Assembly: GCA_000827265.1 (NCBI GenBank)
Contig: KN834766.1
Location: 553,061 to 617,060 of the forward strand
Direction of reading: 5' to 3'
From: Collybiopsis luxurians FD-317 M1
Taxonomy: Eukaryota; Basidiomycota; Agaricomycetes; Agaricales; Omphalotaceae
DNA length: 64,000 bases
Position numbers and translations under genes: made by a program
Notes under the pieces: generated by a model
Database searches by the model: none
Told to the model about the DNA's origin: nothing
What the model saw: only the letters and a program-made list of their open reading frames with translations
Shown here: positions 12,187-24,015 of the stretch, one piece after another
Position numbering within the stretch: position 1 is the stretch's first letter
Layout: every line of letters starts with the position of its first letter

Positions 12187-13280
12187 GGTAATACAAAGAG
12201 CGGGATTTATCCAAGGAGCTGAATGACCCACCATCTGTAAATGAGCCTGGCACCTGCTATCTATAATTTTCCGGATCAGTGAGAGAACTGAGTGACAAGT
12301 TGGTGTAGGCGCAAGTCGAGAGAGGGACCACACGATATACATTATACAGTCCTATCTTTCGAAACCACATCCATTGAGAATTAAGTTTCCGCGATCTGAG
12401 GGAAAAAAGAAAAACCAGGTGCCTCGATGAATGAAGTGGCGAGTATCTCAATCGGTGTTACAATCTTTGACAGGGTCATTGCAGTGGAATAAACAAACTG
12501 TGTAGAGAATGCCCGTTGTGCGTTGAGTACTGGCGAACCCAACCCGATGTAGAGAACTGGGACGTACCTCGACTTATAGAATGTAGTGGGCTGATTCGTA
12601 CATGTCAAAATTACGCGGCAAAGTTGAATGGGTAATTTCAAGCTCAGCGCGTGTTGTACGCAGGATCTGGCCGTTTTTTCAAGGGGTCGTCGGATTTAGA
12701 ATACTAAATTGCCGGAAAGAACACGGCCTTCGATCATCCATCGGAGGAGGTAAGTTTCGATGGAGCACAGGGTTGACTGACGAGGATAGAGGACGACTGA
12801 CTGGTTCCCTTGGGCTACAGTCTAAGTACTTACTCTACTCAGTACTTAATTTGCTCAAAGAACAGCGGTTAAAAGTCAGGGAGGAATTGCGGCTCAACGG
12901 CTCTCGGTCCCACCTCCGGCCCAGGTCATGCGCAGACAAAAAAAATTTATGTTTTTCATGTTCAAAAGACATTTACTGGTTATGTCTGAGAATTAGAGGC
13001 GTCTACCTCGCGGACCGCTCTGCCGTGACAGCGATAGATAAGTATTGTGCGGGGGACTGCGGCTTCAGCGGCGCTCAGGATCGGGCAATGATAGACATGT
13101 ACTTATCATGCAGTAGGGTTGTCACCATCTTGATAAAACAATGATCGAAGCTGACAGTGATAATGACAGCATTGTGCCCCCACGCGGGTTCCAGCTGTCA
13201 CAGCACTCGTGTGGGTGTCATAAAAAGTGACAGCGGAATCTTCGACTTTCCCGCTTCTTCTCCGCCCCCATTGTTGTGCT
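12187..13280. other. Intergenic stretch left of the ankyrin gene
   Basis: A 180-codon plus-strand frame at 12602-13144 has no family features and irregular composition, so I regard it as chance. GGCTCAACGGCTCT at 12891 recurs at 16450, beyond the ankyrin gene. Several TGACAG/CTGTCA words cluster at 13152-13235, just upstream of the next start, and may be regulatory. Confidence 0.4.
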
Positions 13281-15849
13281 ATGTTCAAGCAGGAACAAGC
13301 CCGTTTCACAAATGATGTTGCCGGTATAGATAAAGGAAAATATGTCACTGTAGAAATGGAAAACATCCATGTTGACTCTGCTCATTATCCCGCCACCGAA
13401 CAAACTCGTACCACATCAAAGGATGGTTCAGCATCCTTGCCAGAATACAAGAAGGATAAAGATGAATTTCGCTTCTTTGGAATTCCTGCATATCAATCAC
13501 CATTTACCGGTAAGCGTGGCATATCGAAATGATTTTAGACAATCTGATCAATTGAATGCAGGAACACGGTCATACAACTATTCAGAAAAATATGCCCCAG
13601 ATCCTTTTGGTGATGAGTTCAAGGAAAATGCCCGGGTCTGGAAGGTCTATCTTGATGAGGCGGAAAGCTATGATGACGAGATGCTGAAAGGCTTCAAGGA
13701 TACCATCGACTCTCTCCTAATATTTGTGAGTATTTCGTCAACAAGCATTAAGAAATCTACATCCAGACTGAACAGCCCTCTGCAAAATTTACAGGCTGCA
13801 CTTTTCTCTGCAGTTGTAACCACATTTGTTGTCACAACTGTGGGTTCTATACAGCCTGACTACACTCACATCACTGTCACATTGCTTTTGGAGCAGGTCA
13901 AGCTGCTTAGAGCAGCAGGAAATGTAACAGAGATCAATGCTATCTCACAATCTCCAGTTGATCTATTCAATGCCTTTCCAAGTGAAAATGACCTCTGGAT
14001 CAATGGTCTATTTTTTGCAAGTCTCTCTCTGTCACTTACTGCTGCCCTTTTATCTGTGCTGGTGAAGCAGTGGCTTCAAGCTTACAGTTCCATATCATCT
14101 GGAAATGCCAAAGAAAGAGCTGTTATTCGACAATTTAGATTTTCAGGAATGGAAAAATGGAAAGTTCCAGAGATTATTGGAACTTTACCCCTTATTCTCC
14201 ATGCATCTTTAGCACTTTTCTTTGTTGGTCTATCTCTGTATGTGGCTGAGCTTCATCAGTCACTCTGTTGGATTGTAGTCACAATTACAATCTTTGCATT
14301 CTCCATGTACTTGGGCAGCATTTTCCTAACTCCAATTTGGCTGGAGTGCCCTTACAGGATACCACTGCTTTTCAAACCAATAAACTATCTGGTACATCCA
14401 TACAAGGCTGTGAAGGGGTTGTTTTCTAGATCAATAACTCTTCCTGGATCCTTGAAAGAGGCAGAGCATGAAATGCTTAAATCGGAGGTTGGATTTACTG
14501 GAGATATCACCACACTTGATATGATGTCTACCGACATTATTGCTTGGCTATGTACTTTGCAATCAAATTCATCCATTCAAGAGATTGTTTCTCAGGCTCT
14601 GCATGGGATTTTCACAGGAATCTTGACTCCTAGTAACTATAAAAATGAAAGATATTATCATGAAGAATTGCTCAATGCATTGTATCTTAAACTTGAATCT
14701 GAGTCTATATCTATGTTGTTCCAAGCAGTATGCAATGCTCTAGGACAAATCAAGGATCACAGTAGCTATAATGCCAAAATCTGGCCTTCTGTTATTTCCA
14801 AGTGGATTCAACTAACAGATCGAACTGTCCACCTGAAACTTGATAAGGAGATCATCAGGAACTCATTGTTCAAGGCTGCAACTGAAGGCAATGAAATACT
14901 ATTGATAAGATTCATTGATATAATTGAAGAATACAAATCTAAATTTCCCATGGCAGTTAGTTGGTATTCTGATGCACTATATTGGGCCTCCGCATCTGGC
15001 CATCTGGGTATTGCTAAGATTTTGTTTCAGCATGGAGCAAAGAAGAAAAAATATAATAACAGAATCTATGAAAGTGCAACTGAAATTGCTGCAAGCCGGG
15101 GAAAATTGGACGTGATTCAGTTCTTGCTTGAAAATACCATTGGCTCGGAGGTTGATTCAACAGAGGATTGTTCACGGTCATTACAACAAGCAGCAAAACA
15201 GGGAAAACTAGATGTAGTCCAATTCCTACTTACAAAGGTGGAAGATGTCAATGCAACAGGAGCGCCCCATGGCACTGCATTACAAGCTGCAGCTGCTAGC
15301 GGGAAGAGTCTAGATGTTGTAAAACTTCTTGTAGAACATGGAGCAGATGTCAATACACAGACAGGAACAAGGGCACTGCAAGAGGCAGCTAATGCTGGGC
15401 ACCTGGATATTGTGAAATGGTTGGTGGAAAATGGTAATGCAGATGTCAATCTGCAAGGAGGGTATTATGGCACTGCATTGCAAGCAGCAGCTTCAAGTCC
15501 TTGGGAACGCTTGAACATTGTTAAATTCCTGGTAGAAAATGGTGCTAATGTCAATATCCAGAGAGGGAAATATGGCCCTGCACTTCAAGCAGCAGCTTGG
15601 GGGAGACACCTGAATGTTGTGAAATTTTTAGTAGAAAATGGTGCCGATGTCAATATCCAAGGAGAATACTATGGAACAGCCCTTCAAGCAGCTGCTACAG
15701 GCAACCTAGAATTGGTAAAATTTCTAGTAGAGAATGGTGCAGAGATCAATATCCAAGGAGGGAAATATGGAACTGCAATGAGAGCAGCACTTTACTACAA
15801 TAAGAAAGATATTGCCCAGTACCTAAGGGATCAAGGAGCTCAAGACTAA
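13281..15849 (+). CDS. DUF6535-type membrane protein with ankyrin repeats
   Basis: Exons 13281..13509, 13562..13725 and 13795..15849 encode 815 residues. The 69-nt second intron is a multiple of three and could be read through. Residues about 60-330 match the agaricomycete DUF6535 module: YAPDPFGDEFKENARVWKVY, then four hydrophobic helices (AALFSAVVTTFVV; LWINGLFFASLSLSLTAALL; IIGTLPLILHASLALFFVGL; CWIVVTITIFAFSMYLGSIF). Residues about 490-815 hold roughly nine ankyrin repeats. The last ones are near copies of VVKFLVENGADVNIQG...YGTALQAAA, showing recent duplication. DUF6535 is often fused to repeat or NLR-type modules, so a membrane-bound recognition role is plausible but unproven. The gene is more AT-rich than its neighbours and lies beside transposon remains. 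The ATG at 13281 was preferred because the frame upstream begins only with GTG. Confidence 0.85.
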
Positions 15850-16630
15850 TTCTGTATCTACATTATAAATGTAATTGTCTCCCACCCTTCCATCTCAATT
15901 CTAGCACTTATTTGCTTTACAATTCTCAGATTGTCTAGTTTTGAAGTTGAGTCTAGCCCAGGTTGCACCTTACACATTGGACATGTCAGGGTCAGTGCCA
16001 GGTTGTTGGGTTCAATTCAAGGGGATGCGAGGATCGCAGGCACTCAAATCAGTAGGTATAGTGCATGGGTATCCATGAGAATAACCCTGCTTAGTGTTGA
16101 AAGTAGACCCGCTGGTCATGGTTGCTCTGGACCAGATGGCATTTCTCTATCCCAAATCTGTGAACTCTTGCTACCATCAATCTTTTTATATGCATATAGA
16201 AGGTCTGCAGCTGTGTAATGATACAAAATTTTAAAAAAGTATAACAGCAATCTATGATATTACATGTAGACAATGTGGGCTTTCTGAGTCAATAAACTAA
16301 AGCAAAAATGAAGGACCTCAGACATCGATGGAAAAATCAGAACAAAGGTAATTCGCTTGTTCACTGATTAAGCAAACCCCTGCTGCCGGCCCCGAAGAAT
16401 TCTGATCCGGGCCTTGGGCCCCCGCTGAGCCGTGGGACGGCTGGGGCCTGGCTCAACGGCTCTGGGTCGGAGCCATCACATCACTATCTTAAGCAATGTA
16501 GGAGCCTGAAATCAGTAAGATAGCGCACTACGGATTCAGGCTGATGTTTCAATCTTGGGAGCGGAACAGGCGGGGAAACGGGAGGAATGAATTTATCATA
16601 TTCCCAAACAAGGCGTTTTAAACAACCTTG
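15850..16630. other. Intergenic stretch
   Basis: No supported gene. A GC-rich patch at 16380-16480 carries GAGCCGT/ACGGCTC inverted words and the GGCTCAACGGCTCT word also present at 12891. Confidence 0.4.
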
Positions 16631-16649
16631 TTTTGTGCGACTGTGAGCA

Positions 16650-16730
16650 AAGTAACTTTTCAAGTTACTTTTTTAATTCATTCAAGTTACTTGCAAGTTA
16701 CGTGCAAGTAACTTGTTTTTCCCACGCTTG
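16650..16730. repeat. Left subterminal AAGTTAC array
   Basis: Repeated palindromic words AAGTAACTT, CAAGTTACTT, CAAGTTACGTG and CAAGTAACTTG. These are typical subterminal transposase-binding-like repeats of the surrounding element. Confidence 0.6.
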
Positions 16731-18129
16731 ACAGCGGTAACTTGCCGAGGCTCGGCAAAATGTCGCTAACTTGAGCTTCACTAAGAACTTGTTATTTGCT
16801 TCTTAGTGATAAGTAAAAGGTTCGATGTAAGCTTAAAGCTACATATCACTGTTTTTACATTGCCATTAGTTACTATAAGCAAGGGTGGGCTGTCAGAGTC
16901 TGAGTTGTCCTCCAGCACTTGACCTGGTGAGACTCGGCAAAATGTCAAGATCTTAAGCTTCTTTAATGCCCCAGCAGGTGGCAAATCCTGCTACTTCCTG
17001 CCACTACATATACCCTACATTATTGGAAGGACCTTAAGTAAAGAAATTAAATTCCATGTAATGTGAAGCAAAGCAAACTGCTCAATCTGCCAAGGCATCC
17101 AGCCCAATATTGTTGATGCTTAGCACTGAACCATTACCAATGTAGTCATGTATTTTCCAACTATTATTCACCAAGGTATCCTTGCACCAACAACAACTTA
17201 TGTCCTCAATATGGACTGCTGAACAGTTACTGTCTCCAATGAATCTGGAGCTGAGGAAAGAGAGACTGCACTCAGCATGCAAGATAGCATTGTCAAGGTT
17301 GTGGATGATGCTGAAATCCAATTGATTCAAGTATTACTGACAAAGTATGGTCTGCCAAAACCAGAAAATGAAAACTTTGGGTTTTATGGGAAGAAGTGTA
17401 AAGATCAGGAAAAGGCCAAGGAAATGAATGATACTATTTTGGAGTAGTTGTGGGCCATGGCCAACTGGCACTGAGGACTTTAACTTGGAAGAGTCACCCT
17501 TTGATCCTCATTATTTAAATATATATCCAAATCATCCTGGTCAAAGATTTGATTATATTCCTTGTCAATGTTTCTTGAATGTTTGAATGTCTTGTTGTTA
17601 ATTGGCTTTCACAAAGCTTCAACTTTACTATGAGTTAGTGATCCATCTGCTCATTGAGAATGAGAACTGTCTGAAAAAAGCTCCCCTCACACTCTGTGGC
17701 TTTGGACAAACTTCTTGACCCAGAACCATGACACTTGTGAGCTTAATACATTATTTATCACTTGCAAGAGAAGTTATCAAAATGAGTGGAGGAGATTATA
17801 CCATTATAAATATCTGGTATAAGATAAGCTGCATGAGTGCACATTATAAAATATACAATTGTATATATAGCATGTCTGGTACAAGAAAGCAATGTTGGGC
17901 TTGTACACATTCCAGGTGAGTGATATACTAAGAAGTGGAATGTTCTCTCATCTACTTAGCTCTTCAGTCACGATTTGATAGAAATTTGAAGCCTGTGTTG
18001 ATAGTGATGATCTCATCTGGCCTGGAGTAAGGTCCATGTGGACTGAGCATCATATGTGCTTTGAGTTTTGGCACCTGCGCCATGATCGGATAACCAGCGC
18101 TCGCTGTTTAATTGTCGACAAGTTAACAA

Positions 18130-18161
18130 GTTAACGGAGTTTGAATTTCAAACTCCGCTAA
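18130..18161. repeat. 32-bp near-perfect palindrome inside the element
   Basis: GTTAACGGAGTTTGAA is followed directly by TTCAAACTCCGCTAAC, a palindrome with one mismatch per arm. Related GTTAGCGGA and GCGGAGTTTG words recur near 18653 and at 18701, close to the right end. Confidence 0.7.
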
Positions 18162-18550
18162 CTTGAACGAAATATGAATATTTTAGATCTACAATTTCAG
18201 CGATAATAGCACGATACATGGCCACAACTATCCCAACCTATTGAAAACACTTTCGGAGCACTTGATTACATTCAAAATTTGATGCTATCATACTTTCCAA
18301 TGAAAATGATATAGCAGTCCCTGCGAGTGCCGAGCAGCAAGTGCCATAATATTTTGTACCAGTGTAAGCCATTCCTAGTGATCAAAGGATAATTGGTCTG
18401 AAAGATAAATTATTAGACCATGTACAGTAGCACCCACAATGAATTATTACAATTATGGTACTAATGGAGCAAACCGTTACTTTAAATATTGCGAGGTGTT
18501 CATTTTAGAGTGCAGCTAGTGTGTAAAAAGTAGCAACATTGGCATCCGGC

Positions 18551-18690
18551 GGAATATATTTCGGCAAGTTAAACAAGTTACTTTGTCCGCGGAAAGTAAC
18601 TTTGTCTCAACAAAGTAACTTAAGTAACTTAAGTTACTTTTGTAAGGCCAAGTTAGCGGACTTTGAAATTGACAAGTAACTTTGTCAGTC
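18551..18690. repeat. Right subterminal AAGTAACTT array
   Basis: At least six AAGTAACTT or AAGTTACTT words in alternating orientation, mirroring the left end of the element. Confidence 0.6.
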
Positions 18691-18703
18691 ACCGTTTTGT
18701 GCG

Positions 18704-19760
18704 GAGTTTGCGGCGTTCAATATAGATCGGACGGCCGTCCTGGTATACCATGAGATGGCCATATAAAAAGAGAACGGCAAGATGTATCTTATCCCATTTA
18801 GGGTAAAACCGGGAGTAATGCCTCTCTGCTTCTCCTTCCTCGCAGAGTCAGAGTTTCTGCACAATTCTTAATTAGAGAGCCTTTAGAAGAGGTCCAGAAA
18901 GACGCACCTTACGATATCATCGATTCCACATCTTTCCTCCGCTTTTCGCAATCAATTATCCCAAGGCGACGTCGGATTTCCGTGCTCAGAGAACTCTGCC
19001 GCCCAGAACGAGCTCGATGTACTAACTTGGAGACGAATGGGAAGTAGCGAGAGGAACAGACTGTAAAAGCGTGGCATTATCCATCCTTTGCTTGGCGGAA
19101 ATCCCATCCTCAAACACCTTGAATGTTTCGGGTATAAGCATGTTGCTGAGAGACCGAAGTAATCTAGCCTTTGAAACTAGCGAATACGAGCGATGCTGGG
19201 AGGGATTAGGATGCGGAGATGGAGATGGTGGTCAAGACTCAAAGGGTAAAACATAAAAAAAGGCCTCGGAGTCTTCGCTCCGGATACAGCTATTCGGTTC
19301 GGGGACACCTTGAGTGTGCAGACTTTCGTTGACGGAATTTTGTAGGCATTCAGTGGTTGTTCTGGAGCGCAGAGAAAGCATGTTCAATTTAACGAGATGG
19401 GAAGGATTCAAGTTAAATGTTAAACACTCACAGACAACGACCCCACTGGACCTGGATGTGACATCGGCTTGAAGCTCAATCTCAAAGTTTGACGTCTAAA
19501 ACTCGACTGTTGGCGCAGTAGAAGATGAAGAGCAAGTGGATCTTCGCACCTACAACCTGATTCTCACCAAGGTCTCATACATACTCAGCCCGCTTTTATC
19601 AAGTACCAATGCTCAGCTTAGCTCAAGTCTGGCTCACTGTTTCGCTAGAAACTGTTGTTTCTTGAATAAATTCTGCGCCTTCTTCGGAATGTGTAACGAA
19701 CAGGAAATACCATATACCTTCATAATACTCTAGCCTCTGGCTCATCTAATTAAAAACGAG
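18704..19760. other. Intergenic stretch
   Basis: Between the transposon relic and the 3' end of the GST gene. No frame longer than about 65 codons looks coding and no RNA gene was seen. Confidence 0.4.
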
Positions 19761-20575
19761 TTACATCGGGACTGTGCTGTACTTCTCGTCGAAGATCGTC
19801 ATTATACGACCCCATCTCCCTCCATGCCAGCTCATTACATTCTGATACTCCTTGCTCTCCTTCCCATAAAGAGTCTTAATAGACAAGATCATACTCGCAA
19901 GAACAAAATCCACAAAAGAAGGTTTGTCACCCATGATCCAAGTGTCGCTGTCCTTCATCATCTTGTGGAAACTTCCAAAGATCTCCTGTACCTTCAACCA
20001 CTGGGCCTCCCTCGCCTCCCCAGTCACACGCATAACCTCCAAGCTTGGAACTCCAAAGTCAAGAGACCGATGTTTCTCGAAATATTCCGCACTGCGGGGG
20101 TTGAGACACTTGGAAGGAACATCCGGAATGGTGAGGATCCAAAGAGGCATCAACTTCGAAAACAGGAACTCCTGGAATGCATTCTGGAGAGCGTAAGTTC
20201 CCCGAGGAATGAGTACAGGGGTGTCTGGGTAAGTTTTATCCAGGTATTCCGCGATCAGAACAGAATCCGCAATAGCGACCTCAGTCGAGTCATCGTATAT
20301 GGCTGGGACAGTATACATTGGCGACCCGTCATGTTTAACAGTGGTAGGAAGAGCTCCGATTTTCTTCATGGTCGACTCGATATCGGGGTACTCGAGCCAT
20401 ACAGTTTTGTAAGGTAAGCCTTTGTAGTTTAGGCTGTACCTATGGAATGAAAAAAGTCAGCTACATAGTTTCTTTCCAGGATCGGGTACCGACAAAGGAC
20501 TAACCTGGTTTTCCAAACGTTGATATTCCAAGGTATTCCCTTAACTTTGCCGTCAAGATCGTAGAATGTGATCAT
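19761..20575 (-). CDS. Glutathione S-transferase, GSTFuA/etherase-like
   Basis: Exons 20575..20505 and 20439..19761 (65-nt intron) encode 249 residues. The N-terminal thioredoxin-like domain reads FYDLDGKVKG, WNINVWKTRYSLNYKGLPYK, VWLEYPDIE, then YTVPAIYDD and IADSVLIAEYLDKTYP, the glutathione-binding strand and helix. The all-helical C-terminal domain follows, with DTWIMGDKPSFVDFVLAS as the N-capping-box region. The NVWKTRYxLNxKGLPYKTVW pattern is typical of the fungal GSTFuA class, related to bacterial beta-etherases and associated with wood-decay detoxification. It is probably cytosolic. The substrate cannot be told from sequence, and class assignment is from recognised motifs only. Confidence 0.92.
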
Positions 20576-21630
20576 GTTGCGCTGAATGAATGAACTTCGA
20601 GGTAAGAAATGGATTTGCTGGTGGAATCCTCATCTCGAATGCCTTACTATTTATACTGTAATACACCTTTGAGAGCGCTCAACGTCTCTTAGTATCGAAA
20701 GTCAAGCGTAGACGACGCGTCTGCTACGGCTAGGATGCCTCGGATAATCCGGCTCAATTTTAGTAAGAAGAGACAAAGGTCTATATTCAACCCTTTAATT
20801 AAATAGAGATTTGAAAGCGGGGATCACAAGCTGACTGCGCACGGTACGTTAGAAAAAGTTGGTCCTTCACTTCCGCTTTGTTTTAATCTCTATCTAGCTT
20901 GCCCGTTGTTCTTCATGAGCATAGAATCTGCCATTGATAATTGATTAAGACATCATAAGTTTAGGTGAAACTGCTTACACTATTCACAGCTGTTCACGAA
21001 ACTCTAGCATTGTTTTTAAAAAACGAGCCTTACTGATCGTGTTTACCTACAAACAAACCACTAATTCATTGCTCCACGAGATTGTACAGTTGTCCCGGCC
21101 AATTTGTGGAGCTTAGTGGAGCAATGAATAGTGCATTTGTTTGGACATAAATACCATCAGTGAGGCATGTTTTTCAAAAACAATGCTAGAGTTTCGTGAA
21201 CAGCTGCAATATGCTTAAGTTTAAACGGTGCTTTTCGCAGTCCTCAATGCTATGATACTTGCTTGTGTGCCACGTCGTGCAGCCCCGAAGTCCCCGGATC
21301 GAACCCTGTGCGAGTTACGCTGCGTTCATCTAACGGATGAATATCGACATCTCTTTGTGTCCTTTTCTGCAGTCGTGCTTAAACCTCAACAAATCTCACA
21401 ACTCGACCAAGATTCCACGTAGTCATATACATCTGCACTAGTTTCAAAAGCATCCTCCAACATCGGTGCAAACAGTATACTACCAAGACCAGGAAAGTCT
21501 TACCGGACGAATGAGCATTGCCTGCCTTTCTGAAGTGATTAACTTCACCACTACCTCTAATGTTTATCCTCCAGCCTCCTCCAAATCAGCTAGGTAGCAC
21601 TCAAACTCGAAGCAGCCTACTATTTGACAT
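20576..21630. other. Intergenic region with fold-back element
   Basis: Separates the start of the GST gene from the 3' end of the F-box gene. Apart from the fold-back element at 20987-21206 I see no feature. Confidence 0.45.
20987..21206. mobile_element. Fold-back MITE
   Basis: The sequence from 20987 (CAGCTGTTCACGAAACTCTA) and the reverse complement of that ending at 21206 stay similar for about 90 bases, down to CATTGCTCCAC near the centre; the first 30 bases are identical. This leaves only about 35 bp of loop. Flanks also show weaker inverted similarity (ACTGCTTACACTATT versus its counterpart at 21207-21235), so the true ends may lie further out. No clear target duplication was found. It has no coding capacity. 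Confidence 0.8.
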
Positions 21631-24015
21631 TCAGTTCCGGAATCTGAAAGTAAAATTCGGATCGGGAAGCTGTTCTGGCATGGAGTAATTCCAATGCCAG
21701 TGCTCTTGCAAGGACTCCAGAGTGTGTTTGGTACCCCGGTCAAGGTCTATCTGATGACTACATGCAAAATTTACATTAGTACCATCCAGGTACTCGGAAA
21801 ACCCAAAGAAAAAGCCAACCTCTGTTTCAAATGGCTCTGAATAATTGCAACCCGATTACTGTCGAAAAGTTCAGGGCAACGCGCGCATCGAATGACATAA
21901 CGGCAAATATCCCGGGGTTCGGCGTCAAGGACAGCACTGGTATCTTCACCGAACGAGTTTGCTACCAACTTGTGATCGGGATAGCGAGCCTGGTGCCAGA
22001 GCTAGAAAAGATTCAAGTTTAAAAAGTGGGTAGAGAAATTTATGATGTTACCTGGGATGGTACTTACTGGTTCTGGCCAGCGCATGAACAGCCGTCCATG
22101 GTTCCACTGCACGCCCTTGACATTGCAATCCAAACATTCGACGAGCGGATTGGAGGAGTATAAATCCTGCGTAGTTGCTGTTTTAGGATCCAGACCACAA
22201 GCTTCGACGAACTTTTTCACAGTGATTGATTTCTCTTTGCTGAATTCAAGACAGCAACGCCAAGGACTGTCCTGCCCTTCACCACAAAAATTTGCCATGC
22301 GAGCGTCCTCATGACGGCCATTGCGACAGCAGTAGTGGTAGAACATCTCTGGAAATACCAAGGGACCGGGTCGAGAGCAGACCGTACAGACAAAGGTCGA
22401 TGTAGCTAGATGTAGATCGGACGCAGTCGCAGACGGTACGACTTTCTGCATGACATTTACCATTTCTTGGATCCTACTGTGTCTCCATTGCTCGAGAAAC
22501 CTCGGTAAGAATTCAGAAAGCTTCAACTTGAAAAAGTCTTCCGTTAGTTCATCCTCGGGAGGAATGCCCCAGATGAGATCTTCGAAGAACTTAAGATTCA
22601 TAATATCGCCGAGAGCCGGTAGGGGTTCTTGAGCGTCGATGCAGAAGGAATTTTGACTATAGACCATACGGAGCCGCGAGTAGCGCATTCTGATGAGTCT
22701 CTCCTTCTCCTCGGTAAGGCGGCGTTCTCTGTGTTCCCAAAGAAATCGGATAAGGTTCGGTTTGATTCTTCTCCATGCTGAAAGAGGAATTATAAAAAGT
22801 ACTTCCAATTGCAGAAACTGCTAAGCCATACCTTGGTCCGTTAGTACTTTATTCTGGTTGACCGATTCGTGTTGCAGAAATAGGTGAGATTGCTGAGACT
22901 TGATTATGATCTCAGCTTCCTCTCGCCATCCAGCTTCTTCCAATTTTTGAAGAATCCTGAATCAAGAAATACATGAGCGATCTAGGGCAGAGATTCAACT
23001 ACTTACGCTGCTCTGCGCTCTTTTCGCAACTGTTGGTTGCGCTCTATGAGCATTGTATCATGCCATCGCTTACAGAGCTTGGCATGCTGACTGCTTGTTA
23101 GATGAGCAAACACAACGATCAAGTCAATGTGCTTACCTCTTGTATAGCCTCTTGCTCCTCTCTTTTGTGCTGAATCCACGTCCTCCGCTCTTTATCACTT
23201 CTAAGAGCATCAAATTCTTCCCTCAAACGCTCGGTCATTGTCGCATGACCGATGTGACATGCAGGCCCACTGCGAATGCCAGAGATAAACTCGCGCGGGA
23301 ATACATTCTCATTACGATATGCTTCCGGCTGGGTTCTCTTTAAGCTGTAAAAATGAGGGAAACTGTAGTGCGACATAGTTACTACGAGCCCAAGATTTTC
23401 AGAAAGACACATTATTGCTCACGTGAGGGCGCAGACTTTACAACATCTCATACGAAAAGACCAGAACGTGGGTTCACAATGTCCCTTGCGTCCGCAAATC
23501 TGGAAATAGTTGTTATTTTAGTAGTGTAGCGTCAATTTCAAGCAAACTAACATGACAGTGGACCCCGAATAGCAAGTCAGCATACTGAAGCTCGTTCAGG
23601 TCTTTCGGAATAGGTGGTAGGTTTTCTAAATTCGCTCGGGCTCTGCGCCAGATGAACTGGGACGACTTGCTCGTCAGAAAGCCTCGCAAGTCGCGATTAG
23701 TGCGAGCCAGATTGAGAAGATCGCCCGCATCAAGGTAACTGAAAACCTTTGAGCAAATTTGAAGTGAGTAGAAGCGGTTCTGGTGGTAGAGATTAGCCAA
23801 CACACCTCAAACATTAGCTCGAGCGGTACATCCTTTGCAAGTCTTTCAAGAAGACCATATTTCCCTCGAACCCTTCGGAACTCCGCCGGCATCTTGGGCA
23901 TCTTCCTTTTTTTATTTGCTCTCTTCTGAATGTTCTTCTCACCGCCCTCCTCGTCCCTTGAACGTTTCCGATGTGCTATTGAGGGATGATCGACATCCGG
24001 AGAGCGTTGTTCCAT
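21631..24015 (-). CDS. F-box protein with C-terminal C2H2-like zinc finger
   Basis: Nine exons (24015..23806, 23746..23552, 23499..23423, 23344..23137, 23086..23007, 22956..22832, 22777..22068, 22001..21820, 21757..21631) encode 637 residues, with all phases matching. A basic leader (KRANKKRKMPKM) precedes the F-box at about residues 58-95 (LAKDVPLELMFEVFSYLDAG, LLNLARTNRDLRGFL), followed by a Cys-rich patch (ICGRKGHCEPTFWSFRMRCC). The central part is helical and charged. The C-terminal half has further Cys/His clusters (CTVCSRPG, LVECLDCNVKGVQWNHGR) and a C-x2-C...H-x4-H finger (CARCPELFD...QSHLKQSH). F-box proteins recruit substrates to SCF ubiquitin ligases; the target is unknown. This architecture is common in agaricomycetes, often as expanded families. 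Confidence 0.88.

Larger units (their letters stand above)
16640..18694. mobile_element. Mutator-like DNA transposon relic (non-autonomous)
   Basis: The 9-bp sequence TTTTGTGCG occurs immediately outside both ends (16631..16639 and 18695..18703), a perfect target-site duplication. The ends are imperfect inverted repeats: TGTGAGCAAAGTAACTT on the left pairs with a right end that reads TGACTGACAAAGTTACTT on the opposite strand. Both ends carry subterminal clusters of AAGTTACTT/AAGTAACTT. The 9-bp duplication and long structured ends fit the Mutator-like (MULE) superfamily. The interior (for example 17260-17560) has only broken frames, so the element is not autonomous. It lies 0.8 kb downstream of the ankyrin gene. 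Confidence 0.75.

Noticed and set aside
12602..13144. 180-codon plus-strand frame
   Set aside because: No recognisable motif, irregular composition, no splice partners; judged a chance frame.
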